A DNA stretch of 64,000 bases from Larix kaempferi (GCA_027924585.1 BSBM01000461.1:8743001-8807000); one strand, 5' to 3'; positions 1-11,999 are shown, numbered from the stretch's first letter. Notes: generated by a model from the letters alone, not told the origin. Numbers and translations are program-made.

Positions 1-600
1 TCGCACAAAGCCATGCGATCATTCCTCGGAAAGATCAATTTTGTACGTAGGTTTGTTCCTAATTTTGGACAGATTGTTAAGCCTTTGCAGCAATTAGTTA
101 AGAAAGATGTACAGTTTTGTTGGTCACAGGAACACAAAGATGTGTTTGTTGAAATTCGCATGGCCATTGCAGAAGCTCCTGCTCTGATGTCCCCCGATTT
201 TAACAAGGATTTTATTTTATATAATTTTGCTACTAATTTTTCATATGAAGCTGTTTTGACACAGAAGCATGACAGTGATACTAAGATTCCAATTTCCTTC
301 ACGAGCTCAACATTTTAAGGAGCTGAACTTAATTACTCCCAAATTGATAAGCAGGCTTATGCAGTGTACAAGTCTGTGAAACATTACAGGCCCTACTTGT
401 TGAAATCTAGAACAAAGGGAATTGTGCCATATACAACTATAGGAAACATGCTGGTCCAGAAAGAACTGGGTGAAAAGAGGGCCCATTGGATGACTTCTTT
501 GCAGGAATACGATCTAGAAATCAGACTAGGAAAAAATTGTAAAAGGGCAAGGTTTGTGCCTACTTACCGCTCAATCGAATGATCCTATACAGTAGCAGAC
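1..600 (+). pseudogene. Ty3/gypsy reverse transcriptase C-terminus and RNase H, decayed
   Basis: This is the end of a retrotransposon pol gene. Residues 1-40 of the 13-318 frame give the RT connection motif FLGKINFVRRFVPNF, typical of the Ty3/gypsy RT end. It is followed by an RNase H region (FTSSTF, then in another frame AELNY, QIDKQAYAVYKSVKHYRPYLL, QKELGEKRAHWMTSLQEYDLEI), which should copy and degrade the RNA of RNA-DNA hybrids. A stop after FTSSTF and a second at 580 break the frame. The catalytic RT core lies before the window edge. The family is clear from the ordered motifs; the clade resembles plant Tat/Athila-type elements, which I infer from motif wording only. No LTR is visible on its right. 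Confidence 0.85.
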
Positions 601-742
601 TGAGTGGGAGTAGAAGGAAGAACTCCCTACAGGTTTTGTTAATGCAATAGATACTCTAACATCTGAATGGTATGACCATATCAAGTTTTCCCTGAACAAT
701 GGGTTCGCTCCCAAAACCTTAGACTTCAAAAAACGCAGAGCT

Positions 743-1385
743 TTGAGATTAAAGTCTACTCCTTATCAATTCATTAATGGAATTCTGTTTAGAAAAAATT
801 ATGATGGAGGCTTTCTTATATGTTTGGATAAAACAGAAACTGACGATATCCTTTTTCAATTTCATGCAGGACTTGCTAGAGGTCATTTTTCAGGCGAAAC
901 CACAGCACACAAGATTCTCAGGCCTGGATATTATTGGCTTATTATGTTTAAAGATGCTTATTGCTATGTCAGGAGGTGTGAACCATGTCAAAAGTGTGCA
1001 GGGAAATTAAGAAAACCTGCTTTTCCTCTACAACCAGTAACAATTCAGTTCCCATTTCAGCAATGGAAATCGGACTTTGTTTGTCCCATTAATCCTACCT
1101 CCTCCCTTTAACACAGATATATCCTTACAACAACTGACTACTTTACCAGATGGGTAGAAGCAGTTCCCCTTAGGCAGTGCAATGCAAACCAGGTAATCTC
1201 TTTCCTTGACAGCCAGATAGTTACAAGGTTTTGTGCCCTCGAGTATCTTGTCTTTGATAATGCATCCTATTTTTCCTGAATTGACTTGACATAGTATGCC
1301 CTTGAAAAAGGGATCAAATTAAAATTTTCTGCCAATTATTACCCATAGGGTAATGGGCTTGCTGAATCCAAAGTTTTGAATTTGA
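743..1385 (+). pseudogene. Ty3/gypsy integrase fragment
   Basis: Integrase follows RNase H in the same order as an intact gypsy pol. The 743-1111 frame holds the HHCC zinc-binding module (HAGLARGHF, then CEPCQKC) and the linker FPFQQWKSDF. After a stop near 1109 the catalytic core continues in other frames: TTDYFTRWVEAVP carries the first Asp, FDNASYF the second (normally TDNG), and NGLAES the Glu, near 1140-1370. Stops and frameshifts at about 1110, 1277 and 1348 make it non-functional. Similarity ends near 1385 with no C-terminal module or LTR, so this is a truncated old copy. Confidence 0.85.
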
Positions 1386-1827
1386 TTGGGTTTAAGTTTT
1401 TATTTACATACCGAATATCTTTTGGTTTATACAGATAAATATTATCTATTTATTTGTCCAAGATTACCCAAATGATATAGACTAAGTCATCCTCCTCTGT
1501 GCTTAAGGCACGGGGTTCATAAAATAGACCCATCCTGAAACCTGTTTAGGAAGGTGACACTAAAAAATAAAACAAACTATAGGACATAGATCAAATCAAA
1601 CACTTTTTCCATAGCTTATTCATTTATCTACATAGGTATGGATTAGAGATCGATCAATTTGGATCAACATGTTCATCTTATATATAACGTCTACAGATTT
1701 CTGATGGTCATAATAGAGATCAAATCCTTCTTTCAAAAATATCTCTATTACATGTCATAATACCCAAATTCATATTTAAACGAAGCACATAGAGATTCTG
1801 ATCTTTCTTTCAGGAAATAAGGTCATT

Positions 1828-1828
<1 letters not shown>

Positions 1829-1862
<34 letters not shown>

Positions 1863-1863
1863 G
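1829..1863. repeat. (GA)n microsatellite
   Basis: An uninterrupted AG dinucleotide run with one C interruption. Confidence 0.9.
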
Positions 1864-2739
1864 TTTAACAGATATCTAATCCTTAGTATTGTACATGAAG
1901 AGTCTTGGGATATGGTTTAAATAGAGTTCAAAACGATCTTTCTATTTGCAACTATTGTATAAAATAAACAGAGTTCAACATTTTCATACTAGATCTGAAA
2001 TTGGTAAAAGTATTTAAAATATAGATGCAAAATCTAACCCTATAAAAAAAATTGCAAAGTGCTAAATGAAGCTAAGCTGATCTCAAGATCACTTTCCATA
2101 TCCAAACCAAAGCTTAACTGTCAATAAGCAAATCAAGAAGAATCTCTATGTACATACCCATAATGACAAGTGAGCCAATTGATGAAAGCATCGATGCATA
2201 CAAACAATAAGAATTTCGATCAATAAATTAGCAGATATTTCCACGGATAGACGTTTACATCGACAATCAACAAAAAGGGAAGGATATTCTACCAGACTTT
2301 GAGGAGGAAAAATAATGGTGGGACTACTAATTCGAAAAAACAATGTTAACCTGATCCAACACAGATTCCTTGTTCTTCTCTAATCTTTACCGAGAGAAAA
2401 TTGCATGTTATTCAATCAGCATTTAACAGCCACCAAGTGTTTTATCCAAAAAACAACTGAGTTTTCCAAATGATTTCAGCGTTATTAAATTAAAAAGTTC
2501 TACCTGATTACAATGACTTGTTAACCTCATGTTCAAGGTGAAGGTAGTTCTTCTTTTTAAAACAAAAATAATAACTTCACAGAAAACGTCAAGGCAAGAA
2601 CCAGTCACTATAATAGCCAAATGAGCAAAATGTTTATAGTTATTCAACATACTGGACGTGAGATCGATTTCAATGTCTAAAATTGCCCAAACCTTTTTTT
2701 TCTTTTGGGTCCGCAAAAATAAATTTATTAATTATACAC

Positions 2740-2789
2740 AGAGATCGACATTTAATCCCAACATAGAGATCGACATTTAATCCCAACAT
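2740..2789. repeat. 25-bp perfect tandem duplication
   Basis: Two adjacent identical copies of a 25-bp unit containing AGAGATCGACATTTAATCCC. A third partial AGAG copy follows at 2790. Confidence 0.9.
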
Positions 2790-4399
2790 AGAGGTCTGAT
2801 ATTTCAAATTCGAATTACTCCCGTAATATATAACTTAACAGGGTTGTACATGTAGAAATCCAAATCACCTAAATATTAACTCTTATTCAATAATAATGAT
2901 ATAGAAATCTTTGTTCATTTCTATTTACCCAATAATTTGTAAACAGAGAAGCAAATTTTGTTGATAGAAGATCGATTCTTTCAACTGAGTGAAATATTCA
3001 TAGGAAAGGTCCACTATATAAACACTGTAAATACAACTACACATAGTCAAATCACTCTATCAGAGTTTTGATCCACAAAATTACACAAGACCGAATCGTT
3101 TTAAACGGGGTTTCAAACCACGAGTTTACACAGGATATATTGTTTAACTACAAAAATTTAACCGATACAAATGAAGGATTCAACATTTTTCTTATATAGG
3201 TCGATTGTACAACAATCTGATTCTTAAATAAAAAGAAAAAAACATATGGTTATCGTCCAATGATCTAGTCTACGAAAAACAAATCTTTCCATATATAAAC
3301 ATTCGAATCATCATATATCATTTACATACCTGGAAAAAAAATCATGGGGCAAACAACTTTTTGGGGGAAAACTACTTGCTTACATTCGATCTGAATAAAA
3401 GCCTTGCTACATAAATTTTCTCTTCTAAGTTTGAACTTTTTTCATTATAAGTAGATAACGTTACTGTAAAAGAAAGAGATTGTTTTTTTTTCCCATTTGC
3501 TTTTGAAGTTACCTTTGTTATAAAAAAACTAGAACCATTCTCTTCTTGCTAGTGGACTTTTCCATTTTTTCCCTGCAGAATTTGCCATCACCACCTAGAA
3601 GCCAATCAAAATGACTATAGTCCAAATAAGGACAACCAACTAACACCATAGTGGCCAATCATTTCATAAGCTTCCCTAGAATTAGTAACTTGCACTTGCC
3701 TTGGTTAATTTATATTACAACAAATACTTTTACTTACAATCATTTAGCTAAACACCCTATGTAGTCCAATTTTGAACTTTAGACTGAAAAGAAAAGGCTA
3801 CCTAAAACTTGACATCTTAAACGTTGTTATTAAATTCTTTCTAGTTTTAACCAACTCACTTTTTATATTAATATATATAACATTCTTCTCCATCTTTATG
3901 CACTAAATAAAAAGATCCATAGCTTGAATCTTTTATCCTAGCAAGACAAAACTATGGTCCTAGCATACCATTATCCTATTACCCATATGCAAGCAACAAG
4001 GTAAGCTAATATAAATGACAAATCTATGCATATCCTTGTATATTCGCCATTGCCAAATTCTGTTGGACACTAACAAGTTTTTTTCACGAAAATATATTTC
4101 CTTTGTTCATTGTTTACAAGAAAGCAACTTTCCTCCTTATTGTTATTTTTCCTGCCATGTGTTGCATGAACATCACAGCTTAATGCTTTTGTTTATAATG
4201 ATTTTTTTATTGGACAAGGTAAATGAGTTTGATAAATTTTATATAAGATATTAAGTTAAAAAATATATAAATAAAATATGTTAATTTTAATTTACTAAGT
4301 TTATATAAATTTAATCAATTTTAATATTTTATTCGTATAATAATTTGAAGTAAATAATATATTTTACTTTAAAAATAAATCAATTAATTATTTTAATTC

Positions 4400-4585
4400 A
4401 TTATTAAACAATTTGTAATACCCTTCACTCCTCACCCATGTCATTGTAATTGAATATGAAATGTAAATGCATTTATTTACTAGTTCCTATAATTATTAAA
4501 GAATTTGTAATATCTCTCACTCCTCATCCTTCTCATTGTAATTGAATATGAAATGTAAATGCATTTATGTACTAGTTCTTAGTAT
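4400..4585. repeat. 92-bp imperfect tandem duplication
   Basis: Two consecutive copies share ATTATTAAA, AATTTGTAATA, CACTCCTCA, a 21-bp stretch ending ATGAAATGTAAATGC and TACTAGTTC, at a spacing of about 92 bp. The copies differ by a few substitutions. No coding content is visible. Confidence 0.8.
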
Positions 4586-5714
4586 GGAGCTTAAGGTCAC
4601 GGCCCCACCAGTCAACCTTATAAGACTTCAATTTCTTAGTAAAACCATGCACTAGTTAAAGCATGGTAACCTCATGGATATGATGTAAATGGGAAATAAT
4701 GAAATAGAACTAAGAGGATTGAATGTGCACGGCAACAAAAACAAAAGAGACACTCACATCCACTAGAGCGAGAGGGTGAAGGAAATTAAAATATTAGGAA
4801 TCCGATCAATGATGACTAGGTGTCATCATGGTGCCTATGGATGCTAAAGGAATAGCGAGAGATTATTTCTCCTCAAACATAGACCTCATAAGTATGATCA
4901 ATATAAGATTATTATTAATCTCAAAAAGTTGGGTACAACATATGATTAATTGAGCTCATCATTATTAGGATAAGTGTAGTGTTGTTTTTCATAAACAATC
5001 ATATGGGGGAGATCTCGAAGAATTTTTAATGAAAATGTGTCTTTTATGACTAGAAGCCAACTTCACCTATAAGAACAATTTAATTATTAAAATCACTACT
5101 AAAGATAAATAAAGTGATTAAAAAAGAGAATAATTATATTGAGAAAAGAATCACCATTATAAACATATCTATTAATCCCATAGTCAATTCCCTTTACCAA
5201 GAACATATTTTATGGCATAACCTATATATATGTATGTTGGAATAATCATGGCTAGTACACATATTAAAAATGAAAGGCGTATTTAGATTATAAGAAATGA
5301 ATGACACATTAATGCGTGGCCTTGATTTTGGTAGTTAAAATAAAATTAAAAAAAAAGGAGAAATAAAATCATAAAAAGAAAACAAAAACAAGTGATTAAT
5401 ATTCAAGAATGAATATTAATAGGAAGAGTTGAGTTTATAAATTATATATATATATTATTTTTAATTTAAATTCTATACATACAAAATATATTTTATTTCT
5501 AATTTAAATTGTATACATACTATATATAGTGTATGGAATTTAAATTAAAGAGTGGCATGTGTATATGTAGGTATTTTTAAAAAGAAATCATTTTTATGAA
5601 AAAAAAATGTATATAAAATTAATATGTATTAAAAAGAGGAGGGGCACATTCGGAGTGCTTTAGGGTTATTTAAAAAATACCATTGGATTGGCTTTTCTGT
5701 GGCGGTAGGAAAAT

Positions 5715-6110
5715 GGCAGCCTCTGGGACAGAGAGCCAGCCACTGCTTTTGTCTTTTGATTTTCTTGTTGATCGTTGGAGGAGGAGGGAGGCCTATTTGA
5801 TAGAGAGCCATCCCGTTACTTTGTATTTTTGTTTTGTTTTTGTTTTCTTATAAATCATTGAATGAAGAGGGTGACCTCCTCGTATTTTTTTGTTAAAAAA
5901 ATGATTTAGCATTGTGCCAAGAGGGCAGACTCATTGATAGAGACTCAGCCCATTGTTTATTGTTGATATTTGGTTAATCTCTGCAGAAGAAGAAGGCCTC
6001 TTTGATAGAGATCCAACCATTGTTTTGTTTGTTAATATTGATTTGTGTTTGCAAGAAGAGGGTGACTTCTTTGACAGAGAGCCAGCCCACTGTATGAGAT
6101 TGTTGATATT
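5715..6110. repeat. Degenerate GATAGAGAGCCAGCCCA repeat cluster
   Basis: Five diverged copies of TTTGATAGAGAGCCAGCCCATTG occur near 5728, 5797, 5934, 6000 and 6070. Each is followed by a T-rich TTGTTGAT segment, and several are preceded by GAAGAGGGTGACTTC. Spacing varies from 65 to 135 bp. The cluster creates short frames on both strands that I do not regard as genes. Confidence 0.6.
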
Positions 6111-7180
6111 TTTTTTTTTGAGTTGTTGGTGGAGGGGGAAGACTCGACCCAATGACTTCCACGGATTATAATTTGGTCCTTAGAAAGGAACGGGGGGTTT
6201 GGAAAAAGATGCCCCATTGGATTGTGACTTTTCTCATGAGGAAGAAAAGTGGCCATGGAAGATCTATGGTCTTTTACCTCAGTAATGGAAAGGGGTATAG
6301 ATCTTATTTGTTACAGAGATGGAGGGAATCTTTGCCATGTTATGATTGCTGCTTTATTTAACTTCCACCATTGTTTTCAAAATGGAGGGCATCTTTGCTG
6401 CATTATTTACTTCATAGTTTATCAAGATGGAAGACATCTCTTCCCTTGCATGCTCCTTTCGCAGGAGTGCATTGAGGGGTATGTCCCTTGCAGACTCCAT
6501 GGATCAACGCTGTCACTGTGGTGACAAATCTCCATATATTATATATAAATGATTATAAGATTGTCTGAGAGTGGGCCTCATCATTATTATTTGCATTACT
6601 TGACCTTTATTGGGGTTGAGATCATGGTAGAGCTAAGACTCTTAAGCTCGCTCAATCCTTATATTTTGGTATGGGTTCATTTTTCTATTTAGAGCCAAGG
6701 GCTCTTAAAACAAAGCTTAATGTTTAATGTATGCATCCTTTATCTAATAATTCTTAAAAAATGAGAATATTCAAACTATGTCGAGGATTATTGTAAGGGG
6801 AACGGTTGGGTGGAATGTTACATCCACACATATGTGTATGATTGCTTAGTGTATGAGTAATGTTAATATTAAAGTCTTTAAATGATTATAGTTCAACTAA
6901 ATGTATTCGTTGTTCAAGTATTCATGAATTGGCTATGAGCTCCGCTTAATATGTTACTTGTCCTACATAGGTATTTAGATTATGTATGGTTATAAGACCA
7001 TGCTTTTCTATGAATGTTGTTAATGTGGGATTAAAAGATTATATATATGATTAGTGGTCACATTTTAATGGTGGGACAATATTAAAGTAAGATTAATGTT
7101 TCTACTATATATTTGGGAAAAAAAAATTATATCTTGATCTTAACTATTTAAGAAAATGGTTTTCTTATTTCAATTAACAA

Positions 7181-7238
7181 AAGGATGTCACAAATTTATT
7201 AATTAAGAAAAGGATGTCACAAATTTATTAATTAAGAA
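7181..7238. repeat. 29-bp perfect tandem duplication at the gene fragment end
   Basis: Copies at 7181-7209 and 7210-7238 are identical and start AAGGATGTCACAAATTTATT. The second copy supplies the TAA at 7232-7234 that closes the F-box reading frame, so the duplication lies at or next to the truncation point. Confidence 0.9.
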
Positions 7239-7609
7239 ATCGTAGATGAAACTGTGTTTAGCGCCTCCCGGACGTTGAGGTCGGAGGGTTTCCATCGGCC
7301 TCCAAGATGACGAACTGGAAATACGGGAAGGCGAGCGAGTGTTTCCCAGGTGCCTTGCAGAGGGTCATACATAGTAACCAGAATTTGTAGATCATTTTCT
7401 GTGTAGTTAGCTGGATATTCTCGGATTTCGATCAAACATATACATTGCTGGGAAGTCCCATGATTTTTTCTGTCTTGATAGAACTGGGGGCTTTTCACCA
7501 CGGCCTCCCATCTTCTGCAGACGGCTGTGAGGTTGTGATGGGATGTGTAAGGCACTCTCAGCAAACACTGTCGACCTAATTCGCGTGGAAGACCTGGAAA
7601 AAGCTCCAT
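7232..7609 (-). pseudogene. F-box/kelch-repeat protein, KMD-like, truncated
   Basis: The frame encodes about 125 residues from the ATG at 7607-7609. It opens MELFPGLPRELGRQCLLRVP, followed by AVCRRWEAVVKSPQFYQDRK, which matches the N-terminal F-box of plant KISS ME DEADLY-type F-box/kelch proteins. These are SCF ubiquitin-ligase adaptors known to target type-B ARR factors and phenylalanine ammonia-lyase. I prefer this start over upstream in-frame codons because family members begin MELIPGLP. The segment TMYDPLQGTWETLARLP is the lead-in to the first kelch repeat. The frame then degrades (GGRWKPSDLN) and stops, leaving no kelch propeller where the family normally has about 350-400 residues. It is a 3'-truncated copy and probably a pseudogene; an SCF-binding fragment without a substrate domain cannot be excluded. 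Confidence 0.8.
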
Positions 7610-7694
7610 AATCAATGGCACAATCTGTTGACAAAATACGAAGAGAGAAAGTTCATGTACGAGGATGAGTCTCGGAATAGATTTGCAAGTCTAG

Positions 7695-7706
7695 GGTTTT
7701 ATATCC
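7695..7706 (-). promoter_or_regulatory. Candidate TATA box and telo-box for the F-box fragment
   Basis: On the minus strand GGATATAAAACCCTAGA combines a TATAAAA box with an AAACCCTAG telo-box, about 90 bp before the ATG at 7609. A second telo-box-like ACCCTAGAAG lies near 7897. Position and orientation fit a core promoter, suggesting the fragment retains its native 5' end. Confidence 0.5.
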
Positions 7707-7719
7707 TTAACCTGAAAGA

Positions 7720-10471
7720 AGAGGCGGCTTGCGCGGCACTTTTTGTGGAGTTTGGTAAACGGTAGACACATTTTGGGCGTGGGATAACTGGCACTCAAAT
7801 CGCCTCGCCTTTCCGGGGATTTGTTCCCTTCCCCTGATTCGGTTATAAAAATCGGTGGAATTGTAGTTTGACCCCATTTACTGTGAAACTGTGCTTCTAG
7901 GGTTTTTGTCCTTTTTAAGACGACCCTGGGCTGATTTGAGTACAGTTATCACATGCCCACATTTTTAGGAAAATGTCGCTAATTTGAGTTCTTTGGAGTT
8001 TATCATTTTTTGAAAAATAAAAATTTGGCTAAGTTATTGGATCCAATTAGGCTCAATAGAAGTTTGGCTAAATTCGGTAGAAACAAGGATTTTTGAGAAA
8101 TAGAAATGTCTTCCAACAAATAAAAGAGTGAATTTTAAGATTTAATGTTAGGTTTATTTTATAATTTTGCGTTTAAAGTAAAATTTCTATAAAATAATAA
8201 AAATTAAGTAAACAAAAAATTTACAATATTAATTTTAAAACTAAAAATATATGTATTTCAATTAATTAAGATTAAAAGAATTAATTAGATTATATAAATA
8301 GATCGAAGTTATTTGTTAAATAGAAATTTTGACATAAGATGTCAATTTAAAAACCATTAAATTGATTTGTACTTTGTTTGGATACTAGTTTAAGTTGTGG
8401 TGGTCAACACTCATAGGTCACAAGTTAAGTGCCATGAGCAAGTTACTTGTTTTTTTTTGTTCTCGTTCTCTATGCTTAGTTGTAATCACCTTTGCCTTAG
8501 TTACATGTTATTTTTCTAGTTATTTTTTATATTTTTTTTGTATAGTTGTTTATTTCAAATTTTGAACGACACCCATTAAACAATCTAGACCTACGAAAAG
8601 TATAGAGGGTAGTCCACCCCAAATTCTACTAGCACACCCACTTACTTGTTTTCTATGCGTCACAAGTTATATGTTGATTATGTGTCAACAACCTCCCCCT
8701 CAAATCTTGGAAAAGCATAGAGGGTAGTCCACCCCAAATTCTAAGATATAAACACCTATCACCTATGGTTGTAACAAGTTGTTTTCACATCTAAAAACTA
8801 TTATTATAACATAAAAACTATTAAATCTAATAACAAAAACAAAAAAATAATCTAAATTCATATATATTAAATATAAAAAACTAGATTAATGTTTAATAAC
8901 TATAACTTTATAATATGAATTTGTCTAAAAACCCATTTCTTAAAAGAATAACACTTACAAAACAAGAAATTAAAAAATAAAAACTATTTATATTGATAAA
9001 ACTAAAAATATCTATTAATAATAAATAATAAAATTATGTTATCAATATTTATTTAACAATTAAACCATTCTAATAGTTAATAATTAAGAACCTATAATCT
9101 TGCATAACCACTGAAATTTACCAACTTATTGACTTGTGTGATGTAAATTTGTTCTTCAAAACACTAAGTTCAACACCAAAAGTGAATTCAAGATTCAATT
9201 TCTTAGAAGAATTTCTTAGATTACCATAAATAAACCAACTATAATGTACAACTGGCAAGCATATTTCAATATAATATTCATGTGTTGTAACTAGTTTGGA
9301 CCCTTTTGGACCACACTTTTTCTAATGGCTCACTTGACATGGTCATTTTTTAAGTTGATTTCAACAAACTTTCATCGCTAGATCCCAACAAAAATAAATT
9401 CAAAACTTAAAACCATTAACTACCAACTTTTGTTCCCAGTTAGAGAGGAATTTGGAGGACAAAATGGGTTTGCTTGTATGGGTTTTCTTAAAGTATTTGG
9501 TCTGGAAGGATCCCATAAAAAAACACTTCATCGGAAATTATAATGGCATGACCAAATGATGCTCGATCAATCACGTGAAATTGAATTCGTAACAAACACA
9601 TCTGGTAGTGATCCGAAAATGGGTAAAAATCACTTTTCTTCCATTCACGAATACTTAATCCAATTCTCAATTTCTCAGTAATCATAAAGAAATTGGCATA
9701 ATAAATCAATTTCAATCTTCGATAATTTGGATATTTCACAAAAAACACATGAAAAAGATACATAAACCAGAATTGTTAACGGAATTCGTCATGCCTCCTG
9801 ACTTCGTCTTCGGACTCATTGAAACTTTGAGTCGCTTTATTATCTCCTTCTAAGATATATCACTTTCATAAGTACAATTGCATGATCTTCACTTCAAGTG
9901 TCTCATTCCCATCTTGGGATGCCTTTCTCTTCCTCACCAAGAAGAACTAAGGCTCTCACATGAACTGAATTGTTTCTCCCATCTTGGGATGAAATTTCTC
10001 ATCCAAAGCTTACTAGAAAACTTTCTCCAATAGAGCCCTACTTTCCTTCTCCAAATGAGAGGATTTTAAAGCCTTTACATGGATGATTACTTATCACATA
10101 TGTTAAGGAGAATATCTCTCCCATGATCCCCTAAATTAGGATCAAGAGACACCTTAAAGGATAGGTGGAGAAATGGTCTCATCTATCTCCATGAAGATAT
10201 CAACACTCCCTTAGGACTAGGAAACCAATTGGTGAGGTGTATTCTCACATCTAATTAAATTTACTTTATAAATCTAAAAGAGAATTTATATGAGCACTTT
10301 CATATTTTCCCTTTTACATAGTTTTCATTGAACTTTCAATTTTAATGTGAAATACACTTTGTTCAATGTCATATGAATGTTTTTTGGAAAAACCTCATTT
10401 TTTCCATAATTTCAACATGTAATTTCTTTCATATACGAAGTCCCTTTAACCCCATTCAAATTGCATTACGA
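7720..10471. other. AT-rich spacer, no gene recognised
   Basis: It contains a 34-bp direct repeat at 8595 and 8710 (shared core AGAGGGTAGTCCACCCC) and two CCCATCTTGGGATG palindromes near 9911 and 9979. Close to 10340-10471 the minus strand has a faint gag-like phrase (NYMLKLWKKMR), which might be the ruined start of an older copia element next to the primer site at 10472-10506. I see no intact coding sequence. Confidence 0.4.
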
Positions 10472-10506
10472 ATATCATGCCTTCTTTCAGGCTAGCTCTG
10501 ATACCA
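10472..10506 (-). repeat. Extra primer-binding-site segment outside the left LTR
   Basis: These 35 bp are an exact copy of 17043-17077, the PBS plus the first part of the leader of the copia element. On the minus strand it reads TGGTATCAGAGCTAGCC onward. It abuts the outer edge of the 3' LTR, where host DNA should be. Similarity stops abruptly at 10472. Confidence 0.85.
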
Positions 10507-11144
10507 TGTTAAATTTTCTGAATTTACTTCAATATGATCTAGGATCTTAACTGAGAGAACAACATGTACAGCATATCAATCATGGAGACAATAATGCAAG
10601 CACACAAGAGACACAAAGATTTACTTGGGGAAAACCATAAAGGTGAAAAACCCCAATAACTTCCTCAGAGATAGATAGAGCAATGATACAACCAACCAAT
10701 AGAGATAGCCATAACCTAGCAGCAATCCTCCTCCTCCATAAGTGTGCCTCTCCTCCTTGAGAGCATGTGTGAGAAGTGAGTGAGTAAATAGAGTGCCTCC
10801 AGCACTCTATTTATACTTGACTTGACTTGCCTTTTTACCTAACTCATGTAGGCTCGAACTTAACCACATAACATAATGCTGAGTGGGCCGACCCCCAATA
10901 GGGTGGTCTAATAACCCTTTGAACCACATGGCCGGCCCCCAATAGGGTGGTCTAATAACCCTTTGACCCACATGACTTATACAGGGCCGACCCCAAATAA
11001 GGTGGTCTAATAACCCATCAAGTATAAGTTACGACACTTACAATATAAATGACGACACTTCCTTATAGAGGAATAATACCATCTCTATAGGAATACAATA
11101 TACATATATGTGAAATACATTCTGAAGTTACATATACATCAACA
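10507..11144 (-). repeat. 3' LTR of the copia element
   Basis: The 638-bp repeat reads TGTTGATGTATATG to AAATTTAACA on the minus strand. It appears to differ from the other LTR at one base (ACC versus ATC in the CATAACCTAG context near 10715). U3 contains three copies of a roughly 50-bp unit with AGGGTGGTCTAATAACCC between about 10885 and 11015. A perfect TATA box, GTATAAATAGAG, lies at 10805-10816 and overlaps an 11-bp-arm hairpin. Confidence 0.95.
10786..10812 (-). promoter_or_regulatory. TATA box embedded in a perfect hairpin
   Basis: AAATAGAGTGC and GCACTCTATTT are perfect inverted repeats around a 5-base loop CTCCA. The TATAAATA element overlaps the distal arm, so the hairpin would lie at the expected transcription start. 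The same structure is at 17357-17383. Confidence 0.75.
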
Positions 11145-11157
11145 CTCCCTCTTAACT
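11145..11157 (-). other. Polypurine tract of the copia element
   Basis: On the minus strand AGTTAAGAGGGAG immediately precedes the 3' LTR, the place where plus-strand DNA synthesis is primed. Confidence 0.7.
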
Positions 11158-11399
11158 AGGAAGGTATTTCTCAGCACAGTTCTTCTAGCACAAGTCATCT
11201 TCTCTGGATCATCGTCACTGGATAATCATCATCGAGTCATCATCATCGTCACTGTTGCTGCTATCTCAATCAATCTCTGAATCTACTCGTCATAGGAAGT
11301 TCTACAGAGCCAGTCCTTTTTCATACTGGATGTAGGCCCACCACCTGCAGGTCTTCGTCATCACTGGCCATACTGTGGAATCCTCAGGACTTTTACATG

Positions 11400-11960
11400 C
11401 GTCACAAAACCTCGAAAGAGCATCCCAGGCTGTTACGAGCACACAGCTCTACCTATAGGATCTCCCAGGGCACCGAATTACATGTGACCTCACCACAAAA
11501 CCTCGCAAGAGCATCTGCCAGATATCCCAGGGAACCGAATTACATGCCATAGGCAAAACCTCGAAAGACTATCTGCAGATCTCCCAGGGCACCGAATTAC
11601 ATGTGGTCATGGCAAAACCTCGCAAGAGCATCTGCCAGATATCCCAGGGAACCGAATTACATGCCATAGGCAAAACCTCGAAAGACTATCTGCAGATCTC
11701 CCAGGGCACCGAATTACATGCCATAGGACAAAACCTCGAAAGAGAATCTGCCAGATATCCCAGGGAACCGAATTACATGCCATAGGCAAAACCTCGAAAG
11801 ACTATCTGCAGATCTCCCAGGGCACCGAATTACATGTCCTCCCAGAGCAAAACCTCGAAAGAGCATTTGCCAGATGTCCCAGGGCACCGAATTACATGCC
11901 ATAGGCAAAACCGCGAAAGACCATCTGCAAATCTCCCAGGGCACCGAATTACATGCTCAT
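11400..11960. repeat. Tandem array of about nine 58-bp units
   Basis: Each unit carries CCCAGGG(C/A)ACCGAATTACATG, then a short linker (often CCATAGGCAAAACCTCG). Units alternate between a GCCAGATATCCCAGGGAACC form and a CTGCAGATCTCCCAGGGCACC form, giving a higher-order dimer of about 116 bp. The array lies between RNase H and the 3' LTR and is not coding. Confidence 0.9.
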
Positions 11961-11999
11961 CTACACAACCTGATCCACGGCCATAGAGTATCAACCTGA

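Larger units (their letters stand above)
1391..7180. other. AT-rich spacer, no gene recognised
   Basis: About 5.8 kb of AT-rich sequence with only short chance reading frames. It holds a GA microsatellite, a 25-bp tandem duplication, a 92-bp tandem duplication and a family of degenerate repeats, each listed separately. Scattered GATCGA/AGAGATCGA motifs between 1650 and 3000 resemble those of the hairpin array at 35.8-36.4 kb and may mark an old shared repeat family; that link is inference. Confidence 0.5.

Noticed and set aside
11400-11960. CRISPR-like regular repeats
   Set aside because: Units are contiguous 58-bp tandem copies without unique spacers, inside a plant copia element.
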